Assembly: GCA_036265435.1 (NCBI GenBank)
Contig: DATAPB010000202.1
Location: 1 to 30,319, forward strand
DNA length: 30,319 bases
Direction: 5' to 3'
Source of the DNA: DASUPK01 sp036265435
GTDB lineage: Bacteria > Actinomycetota > Thermoleophilia > Solirubrobacterales > 70-9
The translations under genes and the position numbers were made by a program. Below are positions 6,945-15,369 of this stretch, in pieces (the first letter of the stretch is position 1; every line of letters starts with the position of its first letter). Under the pieces are notes generated by a model that worked only from the letters and a program-made list of their open reading frames with translations, did no database searches and had not been told where the DNA came from.

Positions 6945-8417
6945 CTACGCGTGATTCAGCATCACGTGCTTGATGTGCGTGTAGTCCTCGCAGGCGTAGA
7001 TCGAGAGGTCCTTGCCGTAGCCGGACTGCTTGTAGCCGCCGTGCGGCATCTCGGCCACGATCGGGATGTGGTCGTTGACCCAGACGCAGCCGAACTTGAG
7101 CGCCTTCGAGACGCGCATGGCGCGGCCGACGTCCTTGGTCCACACCGATGAGGCCAGGCCGTAGCGAACGCCGTTGGCCCACTCGATCGCCTTCGCCTCG
7201 TCGTCGACGGCCTGGACCGTGATCACCGGGCCGAAGATCTCGTCCTGGATCATCCGGTCGTCCTGGTTCGGGCCCGCGACGACCGTCGCCTCGAGGAAGT
7301 AGCCGGGCAGATCAGGCCGGTTCCCTCCGGTGACGATCTCCGCGCCGTTCGCGTCCTTGAGGAAGCTCTCGACGCGGTCGCGCTGGCGCTCGGAGTTGAC
7401 CGGGCCCAGCACCGTGTCGGGATCGAACGTGTCACCCGTCTGGTAGTCCTTCGCCTGCTCGGCGAGGCCCTGAACGACATCGTCGTAGACGCCCTTCGAG
7501 GCCAGCACGCGCGTCGCCGCCGTGCAGTCCTGGCCGGCGTTGAAGTAGCCGGTCCCGGCGATGGTCTCCATCGCCAGCTCCATGTCGGCGTCGTCGAAGA
7601 CGATCACCGGCGCCTTGCCGCCGAGCTCGAGGTGGACTCTCTTCAGGGTGTCCGCCGCATGCTCGGCGATCCACTTACCGGTTGCCGGGGAGCCCGTCAG
7701 CGAGACCATGTCGACTTCCGGATGCGTGACCAGCGAGGAACCCGCGGGATCGCCATGGCCGCCGATGAAGTTCATGACACCGGGCGGATAGATCTCGGCC
7801 GCAAGCTCGGCCAGGATCTTGAGAGTCGTCACCGGAGTGGTCTCGGCCGGCTTCAGCACGAGGGTGCAGCCGGTGGCGAGCGCCGGGCCGATCTTCCAGA
7901 CGGCCATCATCAGCGGGTAGTTCCACGGGGTGATCTGCCCCACCACACCCGCCGGCTCGCGGCGGATGTAGGAGGTGTGGTCCTCCATGTACTCGCCCGC
8001 GGCGCGACCCTCCATCGTCCTCGCGGCGCCCGCGAAGAAGCGCAGCTGGTCGACCATCGGCGGGATCTCCTCGTCGAACATCGCCTGGCGCGGCTTGCCG
8101 GCGTCCCTGGTCTCCCAGTCGGTGATCTCTTCGGCGCGCTCCTGGAAGGCGTCGGCGAGCTTCAAGAGCAGCTGCTGGCGCTCGGACGGTGTCGTGTACT
8201 GCCAGGTCTCGAACGCCCCGCGCGCCGCCTTTACGGCGCGGTCGACGTCCTCCTCGGTGGAGAGGGGTGAGTGCGCGATCACCTGGCCGGTGGCGGGGTT
8301 GATCACGTCCTCGGTCTTGCCCTCGACGGGATCGACGAACTCGCCGCCGATCATGTTCTTCAGGTCGAGGACCTCCGTTGAGCCTTGCTTCTGCTGCTCC
8401 GCGGTTGCGGATTCCAT
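6945..8417 (-). CDS. NAD-dependent aldehyde dehydrogenase, probably aminoaldehyde-oxidising
   Basis: A 490-residue aldehyde dehydrogenase. Visible family features are PWNYP (Asn166), LVLKPAE (Lys189), the nucleotide loop GSPATGK at 242-248, LELGGK (general base Glu264), and the nucleophile in NAGQDC (Cys298). The ATG at 8417 is preferred over a longer frame because AAGGAGG lies just before it. It is the last gene of a minus-strand operon with an aminotransferase, a PucR-type regulator, an oxidoreductase and alanine dehydrogenase, and is adjacent to a polyamine transporter. Oxidation of 4-aminobutanal (from putrescine) or a related aminoaldehyde to the acid is the best guess. The overall sequence is of the betaine/gamma-aminobutyraldehyde type. 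The precise substrate cannot be fixed from sequence. Confidence 0.9.
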   Translation of the reverse strand: MESATAEQQKQGSTEVLDLKNMIGGEFVDPVEGKTEDVINPATGQVIAHSPLSTEEDVDRAVKAARGAFETWQYTTPSERQQLLLKLADAFQERAEEITDWETRDAGKPRQAMFDEEIPPMVDQLRFFAGAARTMEGRAAGEYMEDHTSYIRREPAGVVGQITPWNYPLMMAVWKIGPALATGCTLVLKPAETTPVTTLKILAELAAEIYPPGVMNFIGGHGDPAGSSLVTHPEVDMVSLTGSPATGKWIAEHAADTLKRVHLELGGKAPVIVFDDADMELAMETIAGTGYFNAGQDCTAATRVLASKGVYDDVVQGLAEQAKDYQTGDTFDPDTVLGPVNSERQRDRVESFLKDANGAEIVTGGNRPDLPGYFLEATVVAGPNQDDRMIQDEIFGPVITVQAVDDEAKAIEWANGVRYGLASSVWTKDVGRAMRVSKALKFGCVWVNDHIPIVAEMPHGGYKQSGYGKDLSIYACEDYTHIKHVMLNHA

Positions 8418-8430
8418 TGCTCCTCCTTGG

Positions 8431-9561
8431 TCAGACTTTCTGTGTGCTTCCGAGCACGTCCTCCACTGGGGTGTACTCGATGCCGACTGCTTCCGCAACG
8501 GCGGGATGTGTGACGGCTCCTGAGGCGACGTTGATCCCCAGTCTCAGGCCCGGGTCGCGTCGGGCCGCCTCGGCGACTCCGTGGTCCGCGAGGGCCAGGA
8601 CGTAGGGGAGCGTCGCGTTGGTCAGCGCGAACGTGGAGGTGATCGGCACCGCGCCGGGCATGTTCGCGACGCAGTAGTGCGTGATCCCGTCGACCTCGAA
8701 GACCGGATCGCGATGGGTGGTGGGATGTGAGGTCTCGAAACAGCCCCCCTGGTCGATCGCGACGTCAACGAGGACCGCGTTCTTCCTCATCAGCGCGAGC
8801 TGCTCGCGCCGGACGACGTAGGGGGCCTTGGCGCCATGGACCAGAACCGCGCCGATCACGAGATCGGCCCGGGGAAGCATCTCCTCGATCGAGAGGGTCG
8901 ACGAAAAAACGGTCGAGGCCCTCCCGCCGAACGCGACATCGAGCTCGCGCAGCTTGTCGATAGAGACGTCGAAGACGAAGACGTCCGCCTCCATCCCGAT
9001 CGCGATGAAGGCGGCGTTCATGCCGACGGCCCCGCCGCCGATGACCATCACGTTCGCCGGCGCGACGCCCGGGACGCCGCCGAGCAGGATGCCCCGGCCG
9101 CCCAGGGGCTTCTCGAGGAAGAAGGCTCCCGCCTGGGTCGCGATCTTGCCCGCGACCTCGCTCATCGGGGCGAGCAGAGGCAGACGGCCCTGCGAGTCCT
9201 CGACCGTCTCGTAGGCGACGCAGGTTGCGCCGCTCTCCTGCAGTGCCTTGGTCAGCTCCGGCGCGGGCGCGAGGTGGAGGTAGGTGAACAGGGTCTGGTC
9301 CGGCCGCAGCATCTCGACCTCGCCGGGCCGGGGCTCCTTGACCCCCAGCACCATCTCGGACTGCTCGAAGACCGCCGCCGCGTCGGGGAGGATCTGGGCG
9401 CCCTGCGCGACGTAAGCGTCGTCCGGGATCGCGCTGCCCTCGCCGGCACCCGCCTGCACCAGAACGTCGTGGCCGTGCTCACCCAGCTCCCGCGCCCCGG
9501 CGGGAGTCAGGGAGACGCGGTACTCGTCCTGCTTGATCTCGGTCGGGACTCCGACCCTCAT
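8431..9561 (-). CDS. ald: Alanine dehydrogenase
   Basis: A 376-residue protein matching alanine dehydrogenase along its length: MRVGVPTEIKQDEYRVSLTP at the start (Arg15), GVKEP with Lys75, YLHLA with His96, the Rossmann motif IGGGAVGMNAA, and the VDVAIDQGG segment with the active-site Asp. It interconverts L-alanine and pyruvate plus ammonia using NAD. The ATG overlaps the upstream stop (ATGA) and the next gene starts 13 nt downstream, so it is central to the operon. In that setting it can regenerate pyruvate from alanine made by a pyruvate-dependent transaminase, releasing ammonia from the amine substrate. Family assignment is firm; the recycling role is inferred from gene order. Confidence 0.93.
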   Translation of the reverse strand: MRVGVPTEIKQDEYRVSLTPAGARELGEHGHDVLVQAGAGEGSAIPDDAYVAQGAQILPDAAAVFEQSEMVLGVKEPRPGEVEMLRPDQTLFTYLHLAPAPELTKALQESGATCVAYETVEDSQGRLPLLAPMSEVAGKIATQAGAFFLEKPLGGRGILLGGVPGVAPANVMVIGGGAVGMNAAFIAIGMEADVFVFDVSIDKLRELDVAFGGRASTVFSSTLSIEEMLPRADLVIGAVLVHGAKAPYVVRREQLALMRKNAVLVDVAIDQGGCFETSHPTTHRDPVFEVDGITHYCVANMPGAVPITSTFALTNATLPYVLALADHGVAEAARRDPGLRLGINVASGAVTHPAVAEAVGIEYTPVEDVLGSTQKV

Positions 9562-10676
9562 CTCGTCACCTTGCTCGTCAGCGCTTCGGCCGATCCCGCA
9601 GTCGCGCTGGTGAAGTCGAAGCGGATTCCGCGGCTCTCGAGCTCGGCGAACATCTCATCCGGATCGATGCAGCTCTCGGGCGGCAGCGCGCCGCGCCGCT
9701 CGATCGAGCCTCGAGCGAGGAGCCTGACCGCGGCCGCCGCCGGCGTCGCGGTCGAGACGATGCCGCCGCCCAGGCCCCACGCCTCGTGCGGCGGGGTCAC
9801 GCTGCGGGCACGGATCGTCGTGTCCTCGCCGGTCATCTCGACAACGTGAATCGAGACGGTGTTTGCTGAGGGGGGCGATGCAGAGCGCGCAACTTCTGCA
9901 ATCCGCTCCTCGCTCGCCCCCCGCAGCTCCTTGAGGCTCTCGAGCACCTTCGGTGACAACGAGAGCGCAAACGTCACGTTCGGTGCGCCGAAGCTGTCGC
10001 CGAACGTGAGCACCTCCGAATGGAGGGTGAAGATCGTCTCCCCCTCGCCGATCGGATCGCCGAAGTCGGCGGTCGGCCCGGGCTGCAAGGGCTCGAGCTC
10101 CCGCGGCCTGCCGTCGATCAGCGCCATCGGCGGCATCGTGATCTCGTCGAGCAGCGTCTGGATCGCGTAGGGGAAGCTGAGGCCGTCCGGCGGGTCGAGG
10201 TCCCGACCGGCCGCCAGCACCGAGATCGCGGTCGCGGCGCCGGGAAGCTCGCGGGCCGCCCGCGCCGCGAGCAGATTCGTCTTGCCGGGAGCCGAGCCGA
10301 TCCCGAGCAGGGCCAGCAGTCCACGCCGCTCGAACTCCGGCGAGAGCTCCAGCTGCTCAGCCGTGACGTGGTAGAGCCCGCCGAGATCCATGTAATGGCA
10401 GCCGGCGTCGAGGCAGGCGCGCATCGCCGCCAGGTTGATCCGGTAGGCGGCCGAGTTGACGAGCACCTCCATTCCCTCGAGCTGGTCGGCGAGTCCGCTC
10501 GTGGCGTCGGCCTGTCGCGCCTGCGCTTTCCCGCCTCCGTGCTCCATCGCGACCTCCTCGGCGCGACGGAGGTCGAGGTCGAGGAGCCGCATCGCGGTCA
10601 CCTCCTCGGACTCGGCCAGATCGCGGATGATCGCGGGCGCGATCGTTCCGCCGGCGCCGAGGACCGCCACCCTCAT
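9558..10676 (-). CDS. Saccharopine dehydrogenase-like oxidoreductase
   Basis: The ATG at 10676 overlaps the regulator's stop (ATGA), giving 372 residues; the frame upstream of it is shadow of the regulator gene. The start MRVAVLGAGGTIAPAI is a dinucleotide-binding Rossmann motif of the saccharopine dehydrogenase NADP-binding type. Downstream segments such as LVNSAAYRINLAAMRACLDAG and HYMDLGGLY are typical of this family, which joins an amine and a 2-oxo acid, or splits the product, by NAD(P)-linked reductive amination. Its exact reaction is unknown. Embedded between the regulator and alanine dehydrogenase in a polyamine-type operon, it may handle a secondary amine such as an N-carboxyalkyl polyamine, but that is a guess. 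It is coupled to the next gene by another ATGA. Confidence 0.82.
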   Translation of the reverse strand: MRVAVLGAGGTIAPAIIRDLAESEEVTAMRLLDLDLRRAEEVAMEHGGGKAQARQADATSGLADQLEGMEVLVNSAAYRINLAAMRACLDAGCHYMDLGGLYHVTAEQLELSPEFERRGLLALLGIGSAPGKTNLLAARAARELPGAATAISVLAAGRDLDPPDGLSFPYAIQTLLDEITMPPMALIDGRPRELEPLQPGPTADFGDPIGEGETIFTLHSEVLTFGDSFGAPNVTFALSLSPKVLESLKELRGASEERIAEVARSASPPSANTVSIHVVEMTGEDTTIRARSVTPPHEAWGLGGGIVSTATPAAAAVRLLARGSIERRGALPPESCIDPDEMFAELESRGIRFDFTSATAGSAEALTSKVTR

Positions 10677-12223
10677 GCGATCAGCTCCTTGGCGCGCAGG
10701 GCGAGCCAGAGCTCGACGCGGTCGTTCGCACGGCTCAGGTCCCGTCCGGTGAGCTCCTCGATGCGCTTGATCCGGTAGCGGAGGGTGTGCCGGTGGCAGT
10801 AGCAATCGCCGGCCGCCCTCTCCCAGTGTCCGTTCCGGTCGATGTACGCCTCGAGGGAGCGCAGCAACTCGCCCGCGTAACGCTCGTCGGAGTCCTCGAT
10901 CGGGCCGAGCACCGACTCGCAGTAGAGGCGCAGTGCCTCGGTGTCCTGGACCGACAGCAGCAGCGTGAACGCCCCGAGGTCACGATGCGACGCCACCTCG
11001 GGCGCGGCGCCGTTGGCGAAGCCCGTCGCCTCCAGCGCGCAGCGCGCCTCGTGGAAGGAGTGGCGCACCCGCTCGGTGGGCAGCGACCGGCTGGTGGCGG
11101 CGCGGGTGGGCCCATGCGCGGTCTCGAGCGCGGAGCGGGCCTGTGTGGCGAGCTCGAGGGGGTCGCCCTTGCCCCCGTCGACGATCGCGCAGAGCAGCTC
11201 CCGGCGGCCGGCGGCATGGGGTGCGACCACTGCGGGCCGGTTCTGGCTCGAGAGGAACTCCGCCAGGGTCGCCTCGGCGGTCGCCGCATCGCCGAGCTGG
11301 AAGGCGAGGACCAGCGCGCGCTCCCCGATCCCGAAGGGCGCGAGGCGGTCCCGGACGTCGTCCGCGGCCAGGCGGCCCGAGAGGGTCGCGGCCAGCACCT
11401 CGCCGGAGAGCCTGCGCTCGGTCTCCCTGGCCACCCGCTCGCGCATGAGCTCGAGGGCGACGACGATCGCGGCCTGCTGCACGCAGAGCCGCTCGAAGTC
11501 CCCGAGCTCGCCGGAACGCCGAACGACGACCAGCCAGGCCTCGGCCGAGCCCGCCCGTGGCGAGACCGGATGCGCCAGCGCCCGGCCTCGCAGATCGGTC
11601 TGACTGGGCACGAACGGCGCCGCGGCGGTGCCGCGGGGCTGCACCTCCTCGCGGATCGCCTCGACCAGGTACTCCGGCAGCTTGCGGCCGCCGCTCGCCA
11701 GCACCTCGCCGCGGGCGTCCAGTACGACGGAGCTGCCGCCGACCGCCGCTGCGATCTCCCGCGCGATCTCGTTGAGGCCGCCGCCCTGCAGGACGAGTCG
11801 CTCGAGCCGCTCGTTCACGGCGATTCCGCGGGAGAGCACGTCGTACTGCTCGTTCACCAGGCGGCTGAAGGCCGCCTCGGTGATGGCGATGAACGGGGTC
11901 TCGTAGGAGACCTCGAAGACCGGGAAGTCGCACGCGTTCGCCTCGGCCAGCAGCGGCTTCGGGATCTTGCCGTGGTCGAAGCCGGTGCCGAAGCCGAGGC
12001 CGGCGACGTCGGAGTCGGAGAGCAGCCGGATGAACTTGCGCTGCTTGTCCGCGTTCTCCAGCGGAATCCCGGTGGTCAGCAGGAGCTCGCCTCCCGAGAG
12101 CCAGGGCGTCGGGTCGAGCAGCTCGGTGATGTGGACCCAGCGGATCTCCCGCTCGCCCGCAGACGCACCCCCGGCCGCGACCTTCAGGCCGAGCTCGGAG
12201 GTGAGGCTCTCGATCGTGAGCAT
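10673..12223 (-). CDS. PucR-family transcriptional regulator
   Basis: A 516-residue regulator. The N-terminal part (about 1-125, with WVHITELLDPTPWLSGGELLLTTG) is the PucR N-terminal domain. The middle (about 150-400) looks like a GAF/GGDEF-like sensory region, and the C-terminus (about 455-516, with CHRHTLRYRIKRIEELTGRDL) is the PucR helix-turn-helix. PucR-type proteins usually control purine, amine or amino acid catabolism in response to the substrate. Its start overlaps the stop of the aminotransferase by one base (TGATG), so it is co-transcribed with the genes it probably controls. A 17-bp dyad in the operon promoter (13658-13674) is a possible binding site. Confidence 0.9.
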   Translation of the reverse strand: MLTIESLTSELGLKVAAGGASAGEREIRWVHITELLDPTPWLSGGELLLTTGIPLENADKQRKFIRLLSDSDVAGLGFGTGFDHGKIPKPLLAEANACDFPVFEVSYETPFIAITEAAFSRLVNEQYDVLSRGIAVNERLERLVLQGGGLNEIAREIAAAVGGSSVVLDARGEVLASGGRKLPEYLVEAIREEVQPRGTAAAPFVPSQTDLRGRALAHPVSPRAGSAEAWLVVVRRSGELGDFERLCVQQAAIVVALELMRERVARETERRLSGEVLAATLSGRLAADDVRDRLAPFGIGERALVLAFQLGDAATAEATLAEFLSSQNRPAVVAPHAAGRRELLCAIVDGGKGDPLELATQARSALETAHGPTRAATSRSLPTERVRHSFHEARCALEATGFANGAAPEVASHRDLGAFTLLLSVQDTEALRLYCESVLGPIEDSDERYAGELLRSLEAYIDRNGHWERAAGDCYCHRHTLRYRIKRIEELTGRDLSRANDRVELWLALRAKELIA

Positions 12224-13617
12224 CAGTGCCCTATGCGCCGCGATGCTTCGTCGAGGGTGGGACGAAGGACGTCCACGATCTCCTCGAACTGCTCCGTATC
12301 GGCGATCAGCGGCGGCGAGAATTGGACGACGGGGTCACCCCGGTCGTCGGCCCGGCAGATCAGGCCGCGCCGGTAGAGCTCGCCGGAGAGGAATCCCCGG
12401 AGCAGGCTCTCGGACTCCTCTTGGTTGAAGGACTCCTTGGTCTCCTGGTCCTTGACCAGCTCGATCGCATAGAAGTAGCCGTCGCCGCGCACGTCCCCGA
12501 CGATCGGGATGTCGTAGAGCGTCTCGAGCGCCGCGCGGAATTCATCCTGCTTGGCGCGGACGTGGCCATTGAGATCCTCGCGCTCGAAGATGTCGAGGTT
12601 GGCCATCGCCGCCGCCGCCGCGACCGGATGGCCGGCGAACGTCGAGCCGTGGGCGAACATCGCCGTGTCCTGCCCGAAGGGCTCATAGACGCGGTCCGAG
12701 GCGATCAGCCCGCCCATCGGGATGTTCGCGTTCGTCAGCGCCTTCGCCACGGTGATCAGGTCGGGCTGGAAGCCGTAACGCTGGCAGCCGAACCACTCGC
12801 CCAGGCGGCCCCAGGCGCAGATCACCTCGTCGGAGATCAAGAGGACGTCGTTGCGGTCGCAGATCTCCCTGACCCGTTGGAAGTAGCCCTCCTGCGGCAC
12901 GATGCAGCCGCCGGCGTTCTGGAGCGGCTCCAGGATCACGGCGGCAACGGTCTCCGCGCCCTCGAACTCGATGGCTTCCTCGATCTGGTCGGCTGCCCAG
13001 AGCGGGTCACGGTCGGCGGGCCAGCGATAGCTGAGCGTGTTGGGGACGTGGATCCCTCCAGGGGCGAGCGGCTCGAAGGCCGTCCGCAGCGCCGGGATGC
13101 CCGTCGCCGAGAGGGCCCCCAGGGTGGTTCCGTGGTACGCGATCTCGCGTGCGATCAGCTTGGTCTTCTGGCCGTTGCCACGGAGACGGTGGTAGGCACG
13201 GGAGAGCTTCATCGCCGATTCGACCGCCTCGGAGCCGCTGTTGGTGAAGAAGACGTGGTTCAGGTCGCCCGGCGTGAGGGAGGCGATCCGGCCGGCGAGC
13301 TCGATCGCCCGCGGATGGGCGTAGCTCCAGACGGTGATGAAGTCGAGCTCTCGGACCTGCGCCGCCATCGCGTCGCCGAGCTCAGTCCGCCCGTGCCCCG
13401 CGTTGACGCAGAACAGAGCGGAGAGGCCGTCCAGATAGCGGTTGCCGTGGTCATCCCAGACGTAGCAGCCATCGCCGCGGACGATGATCGGTACCTCGTG
13501 GTCGGGCCCGAAGGAACCCATTCGCGTGAAGTGCATCCAGAGGTGCCGCTTTGCCTGCTCCTGCAGGGCGGTCGCCTCAGCCTGGGATGTGCCCGGGGCG
13601 CTGGTCGGTGCTGCCAT
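12223..13617 (-). CDS. Class III PLP aminotransferase, probably putrescine/polyamine:pyruvate type
   Basis: A 464-residue class III aminotransferase. Visible features include FFTNSGSEAVESAMKL at about 123-138 (phosphate binding), YHGTTLGALS, the cofactor Asp in LLISDEV (Asp263), and the PLP lysine in ITVAKALT (Lys292). Family members with this layout (SpuC, beta-alanine or taurine:pyruvate types) move the amino group of a primary amine to pyruvate or 2-oxoglutarate. Its neighbours, alanine dehydrogenase, aldehyde dehydrogenase and a polyamine transporter, favour putrescine or a similar diamine with pyruvate as acceptor. The ATG at 13617 has GGAGGAGA just upstream. It is the first gene of the minus-strand operon. 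The substrate is inferred, the fold is certain. Confidence 0.9.
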   Translation of the reverse strand: MAAPTSAPGTSQAEATALQEQAKRHLWMHFTRMGSFGPDHEVPIIVRGDGCYVWDDHGNRYLDGLSALFCVNAGHGRTELGDAMAAQVRELDFITVWSYAHPRAIELAGRIASLTPGDLNHVFFTNSGSEAVESAMKLSRAYHRLRGNGQKTKLIAREIAYHGTTLGALSATGIPALRTAFEPLAPGGIHVPNTLSYRWPADRDPLWAADQIEEAIEFEGAETVAAVILEPLQNAGGCIVPQEGYFQRVREICDRNDVLLISDEVICAWGRLGEWFGCQRYGFQPDLITVAKALTNANIPMGGLIASDRVYEPFGQDTAMFAHGSTFAGHPVAAAAAMANLDIFEREDLNGHVRAKQDEFRAALETLYDIPIVGDVRGDGYFYAIELVKDQETKESFNQEESESLLRGFLSGELYRRGLICRADDRGDPVVQFSPPLIADTEQFEEIVDVLRPTLDEASRRIGH

Positions 13618-13651
13618 CCGTCTCCTCCATTCTCTCTAGCCTCCCCGTACA

Positions 13652-13680
13652 AAACTACCCCGCGGTCCTCGGGGCTACAA
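13652..13680 (-). promoter_or_regulatory. Candidate promoter and dyad operator for the catabolic operon
   Basis: On the minus strand, TTGTAG (13680-13675) and TAGTTT (13657-13652) are separated by 17 nt, about 34-35 nt before the aminotransferase ATG and upstream of its Shine-Dalgarno. The 17-nt spacer is itself an inverted repeat, CCCCG-N7-CGGGG, where a regulator such as the operon's PucR protein could act. Confidence 0.4.
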
Positions 13681-13935
13681 GCGGAATTGTGTGAAATCAG
13701 CCCGCCGTTGCTTATACAGCATGTACAACACGAGCCTCGATTTTTAGGGCTTTCGCCACTTGCGACGAATCGTCGCGCTTCTTACGCTCGGGCCTCCGCG
13801 GCGGCCAATCCGGGCCGGCGTGGCAGGCCGGACCCACCACGAGAACGGTTCGGACTGCGGGAAGGAGACGATTTGGAGAGCGCGACGATCGCAGCCCAGG
13901 GCACCCCGAGGGGCGCCGGGGAGGGTGACAAGGGG
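13681..13935. other. Intergenic region between divergent polyamine operons
   Basis: No convincing intact gene lies here. A plus-strand TATACA (13713-13718) might be the -10 of the transporter operon, with only a weak -35. The motif GTACAAnAC occurs at 13648-13656 and again at 13724-13732, and could be a regulator site. From 13873 a TTG with a very good Shine-Dalgarno (GGAAGGAG) opens a 38-codon frame that runs out of frame into the universal-stress-protein remnant. It is probably that gene's original or fused start. Confidence 0.35.
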
Positions 13936-14159
13936 CTGAAGCAGTCGAGCAGGCGAAGGCTGCAGGCGTGGAGTACGAGGTCGAGTTGATCAACGAGCAT
14001 CCCAACGAGGCGCTGATGACCATCGCCGGCCGGCGAGATGCGAGGATGATCGTCGTGGGCAGCCATGGCGAGGCCCCTCGGAAGGGAGCGGTCCTGGGTT
14101 CGACACCGTACAAAGTCGTCCATTTCTCGAGGACCCCGGTCCTCGTGGTGAGGCCCTGA
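13936..14159 (+). pseudogene. Universal stress protein (UspA fold) remnant, 5'-truncated
   Basis: The frame encodes only the C-terminal half of a UspA-type domain: AVEQAKAAGVEYEVEL, then ARMIVVGSHG, a GAVLGST nucleotide-loop segment, and the terminal strand PVLVVRP. The N-terminal strand and first helix region, roughly 60 residues, are missing, and an in-frame TGA lies just before the homologous part. A strong Shine-Dalgarno plus TTG at 13873 reads in another frame and would need a shift near 13935-13945 to join it. A shorter product could start at the GTG at 13968 (64 residues). Its stop overlaps the transporter ATPase start (TGATG), so translation of the remnant may still drive expression of that gene. 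A sequencing error could also explain the frame break, but not the missing N-terminal residues. Confidence 0.6.
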
Positions 14160-15322
14160 TGGAGAGCGGCGCGAAGCACCCGCCCTGCGTCGTCCTCGAA
14201 TCGGTCACCAAGCGCTTCGGCGAGCTGACCGCGGTCGATGCGATCGACCTCGACATCGCCGAGGGCGAGTTCTTCACGATGCTCGGCCCCAGCGGCTGCG
14301 GCAAGACGACGACCCTCCGGATGATCGCCGGGTTCGAGGACGTCACCGCGGGCCGCCTGGCCATCGACGACGAGGACATGCTGGGCATCCCGCCCCACAA
14401 GCGACCCACCAACACCGTCTTCCAGAGCTACGCGCTCTTTCCACATCTCTCCGTCAAGGAGAACGTCGCCTTTGGGCTGCGCCGCAAGGGGGTCGATAAG
14501 GGGGAGATCGACCGCCGTGTCCGCGAGGAGCTCGAGCGGGTCGGGCTCGCCGCGGAGGCGAACAGGCGCCCGGCGCAGCTCTCGGGCGGCATGCAACAGC
14601 GTGTGGCCCTCGCCCGGGCGCTCGTCAACCTGCCGCGCGTGCTGCTCCTCGACGAGCCACTCGGGGCTCTCGACCTGAAGCTCCGCAAGGGCCTCCAGGT
14701 CGAGCTCAAGAAGATCCAGCGTGAGGTCGGCATCACCTTCGTCTACGTCACCCACGACCAGGAGGAGGCACTGACGATGTCCGACCGGATCGCGGTTATG
14801 AACAACGGCCAGATCGAGCAGATCGGCGATCCGGAGGAGGTCTACGACCGCCCGACGACGACCTTCGTCGCGGGATTCATCGGCGTCTCCAACCTGATGC
14901 CGGGCACGGTGCGGACGAGCGGCCAGGGTGGCGAGGTCGAGCTCGACAGCGGAGTGCAGGTGCACACGGATGTGGACGGCTTCCAACCCGGCGAGCGCTG
15001 CCATGCGGTGGTTCGCCCCGAGAAGCTGGCGATCGGCGCCGGCAACGGGAACCAGCCGAGCGTCGAGGGCCTGGTCGAGAGCTCGCTCTACCTCGGTACC
15101 TCGACCCAGTTGATCGTCCGCCTGGCGGACGACGTGCGCATGACCGTCCTCGTGCCGAACACGGACGAGGCGGAGCGCCAGCAACTTCCCGGCGGAGGTG
15201 CGAACGTGCAGCTCTCATGGGCGCCCGAGCACATGCACGTGGTGAGGGAATCCAAGACGAACGGAGCGGTTCCAGAGATGGAAGCGCAGACCGGAATCGA
15301 AACTGAGGGGCGACCCGGCTGA
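14159..15322 (+). CDS. potA: Spermidine/putrescine ABC transporter ATP-binding protein
   Basis: A 387-residue ABC ATPase of the PotA class, which powers import of polyamines through the two permeases encoded downstream. Walker A GPSGCGKT is at 43-50, the Q-loop at VFQSYALFP (Gln89), the signature LSGGMQQR at 141-148, Walker B VLLLDEP at 161-167, and the switch His in VTHD (His199). The C-terminal part (about 285-365, including VVRPEKLAIG) is the TOBE regulatory domain typical of this subfamily. The ATG overlaps the stop of the universal-stress-protein remnant. The lipoprotein gene follows within about 50 nt. Specificity for polyamines rather than another small cation is inferred from the whole cassette and nearby catabolic genes. 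Confidence 0.93.
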   Translation: MESGAKHPPCVVLESVTKRFGELTAVDAIDLDIAEGEFFTMLGPSGCGKTTTLRMIAGFEDVTAGRLAIDDEDMLGIPPHKRPTNTVFQSYALFPHLSVKENVAFGLRRKGVDKGEIDRRVREELERVGLAAEANRRPAQLSGGMQQRVALARALVNLPRVLLLDEPLGALDLKLRKGLQVELKKIQREVGITFVYVTHDQEEALTMSDRIAVMNNGQIEQIGDPEEVYDRPTTTFVAGFIGVSNLMPGTVRTSGQGGEVELDSGVQVHTDVDGFQPGERCHAVVRPEKLAIGAGNGNQPSVEGLVESSLYLGTSTQLIVRLADDVRMTVLVPNTDEAERQQLPGGGANVQLSWAPEHMHVVRESKTNGAVPEMEAQTGIETEGRPG

Positions 15323-15369
15323 GGATGGTCGGGGTCGTTTTAGAAATGACAACGAGGAGGGACTCGAAA

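Noticed and set aside
12226..13872. Long plus-strand frame opposite the aminotransferase
   Set aside because: Antisense shadow of a clear class III aminotransferase; the product has no family features.
13712..15184. 490-codon minus-strand frame opposite potA
   Set aside because: Antisense shadow of an unmistakable ABC ATPase. A stretch reading TVLVVGP near 13830 looks a little like a UspA C-terminus, but nothing upstream of it in that frame supports a UspA domain.
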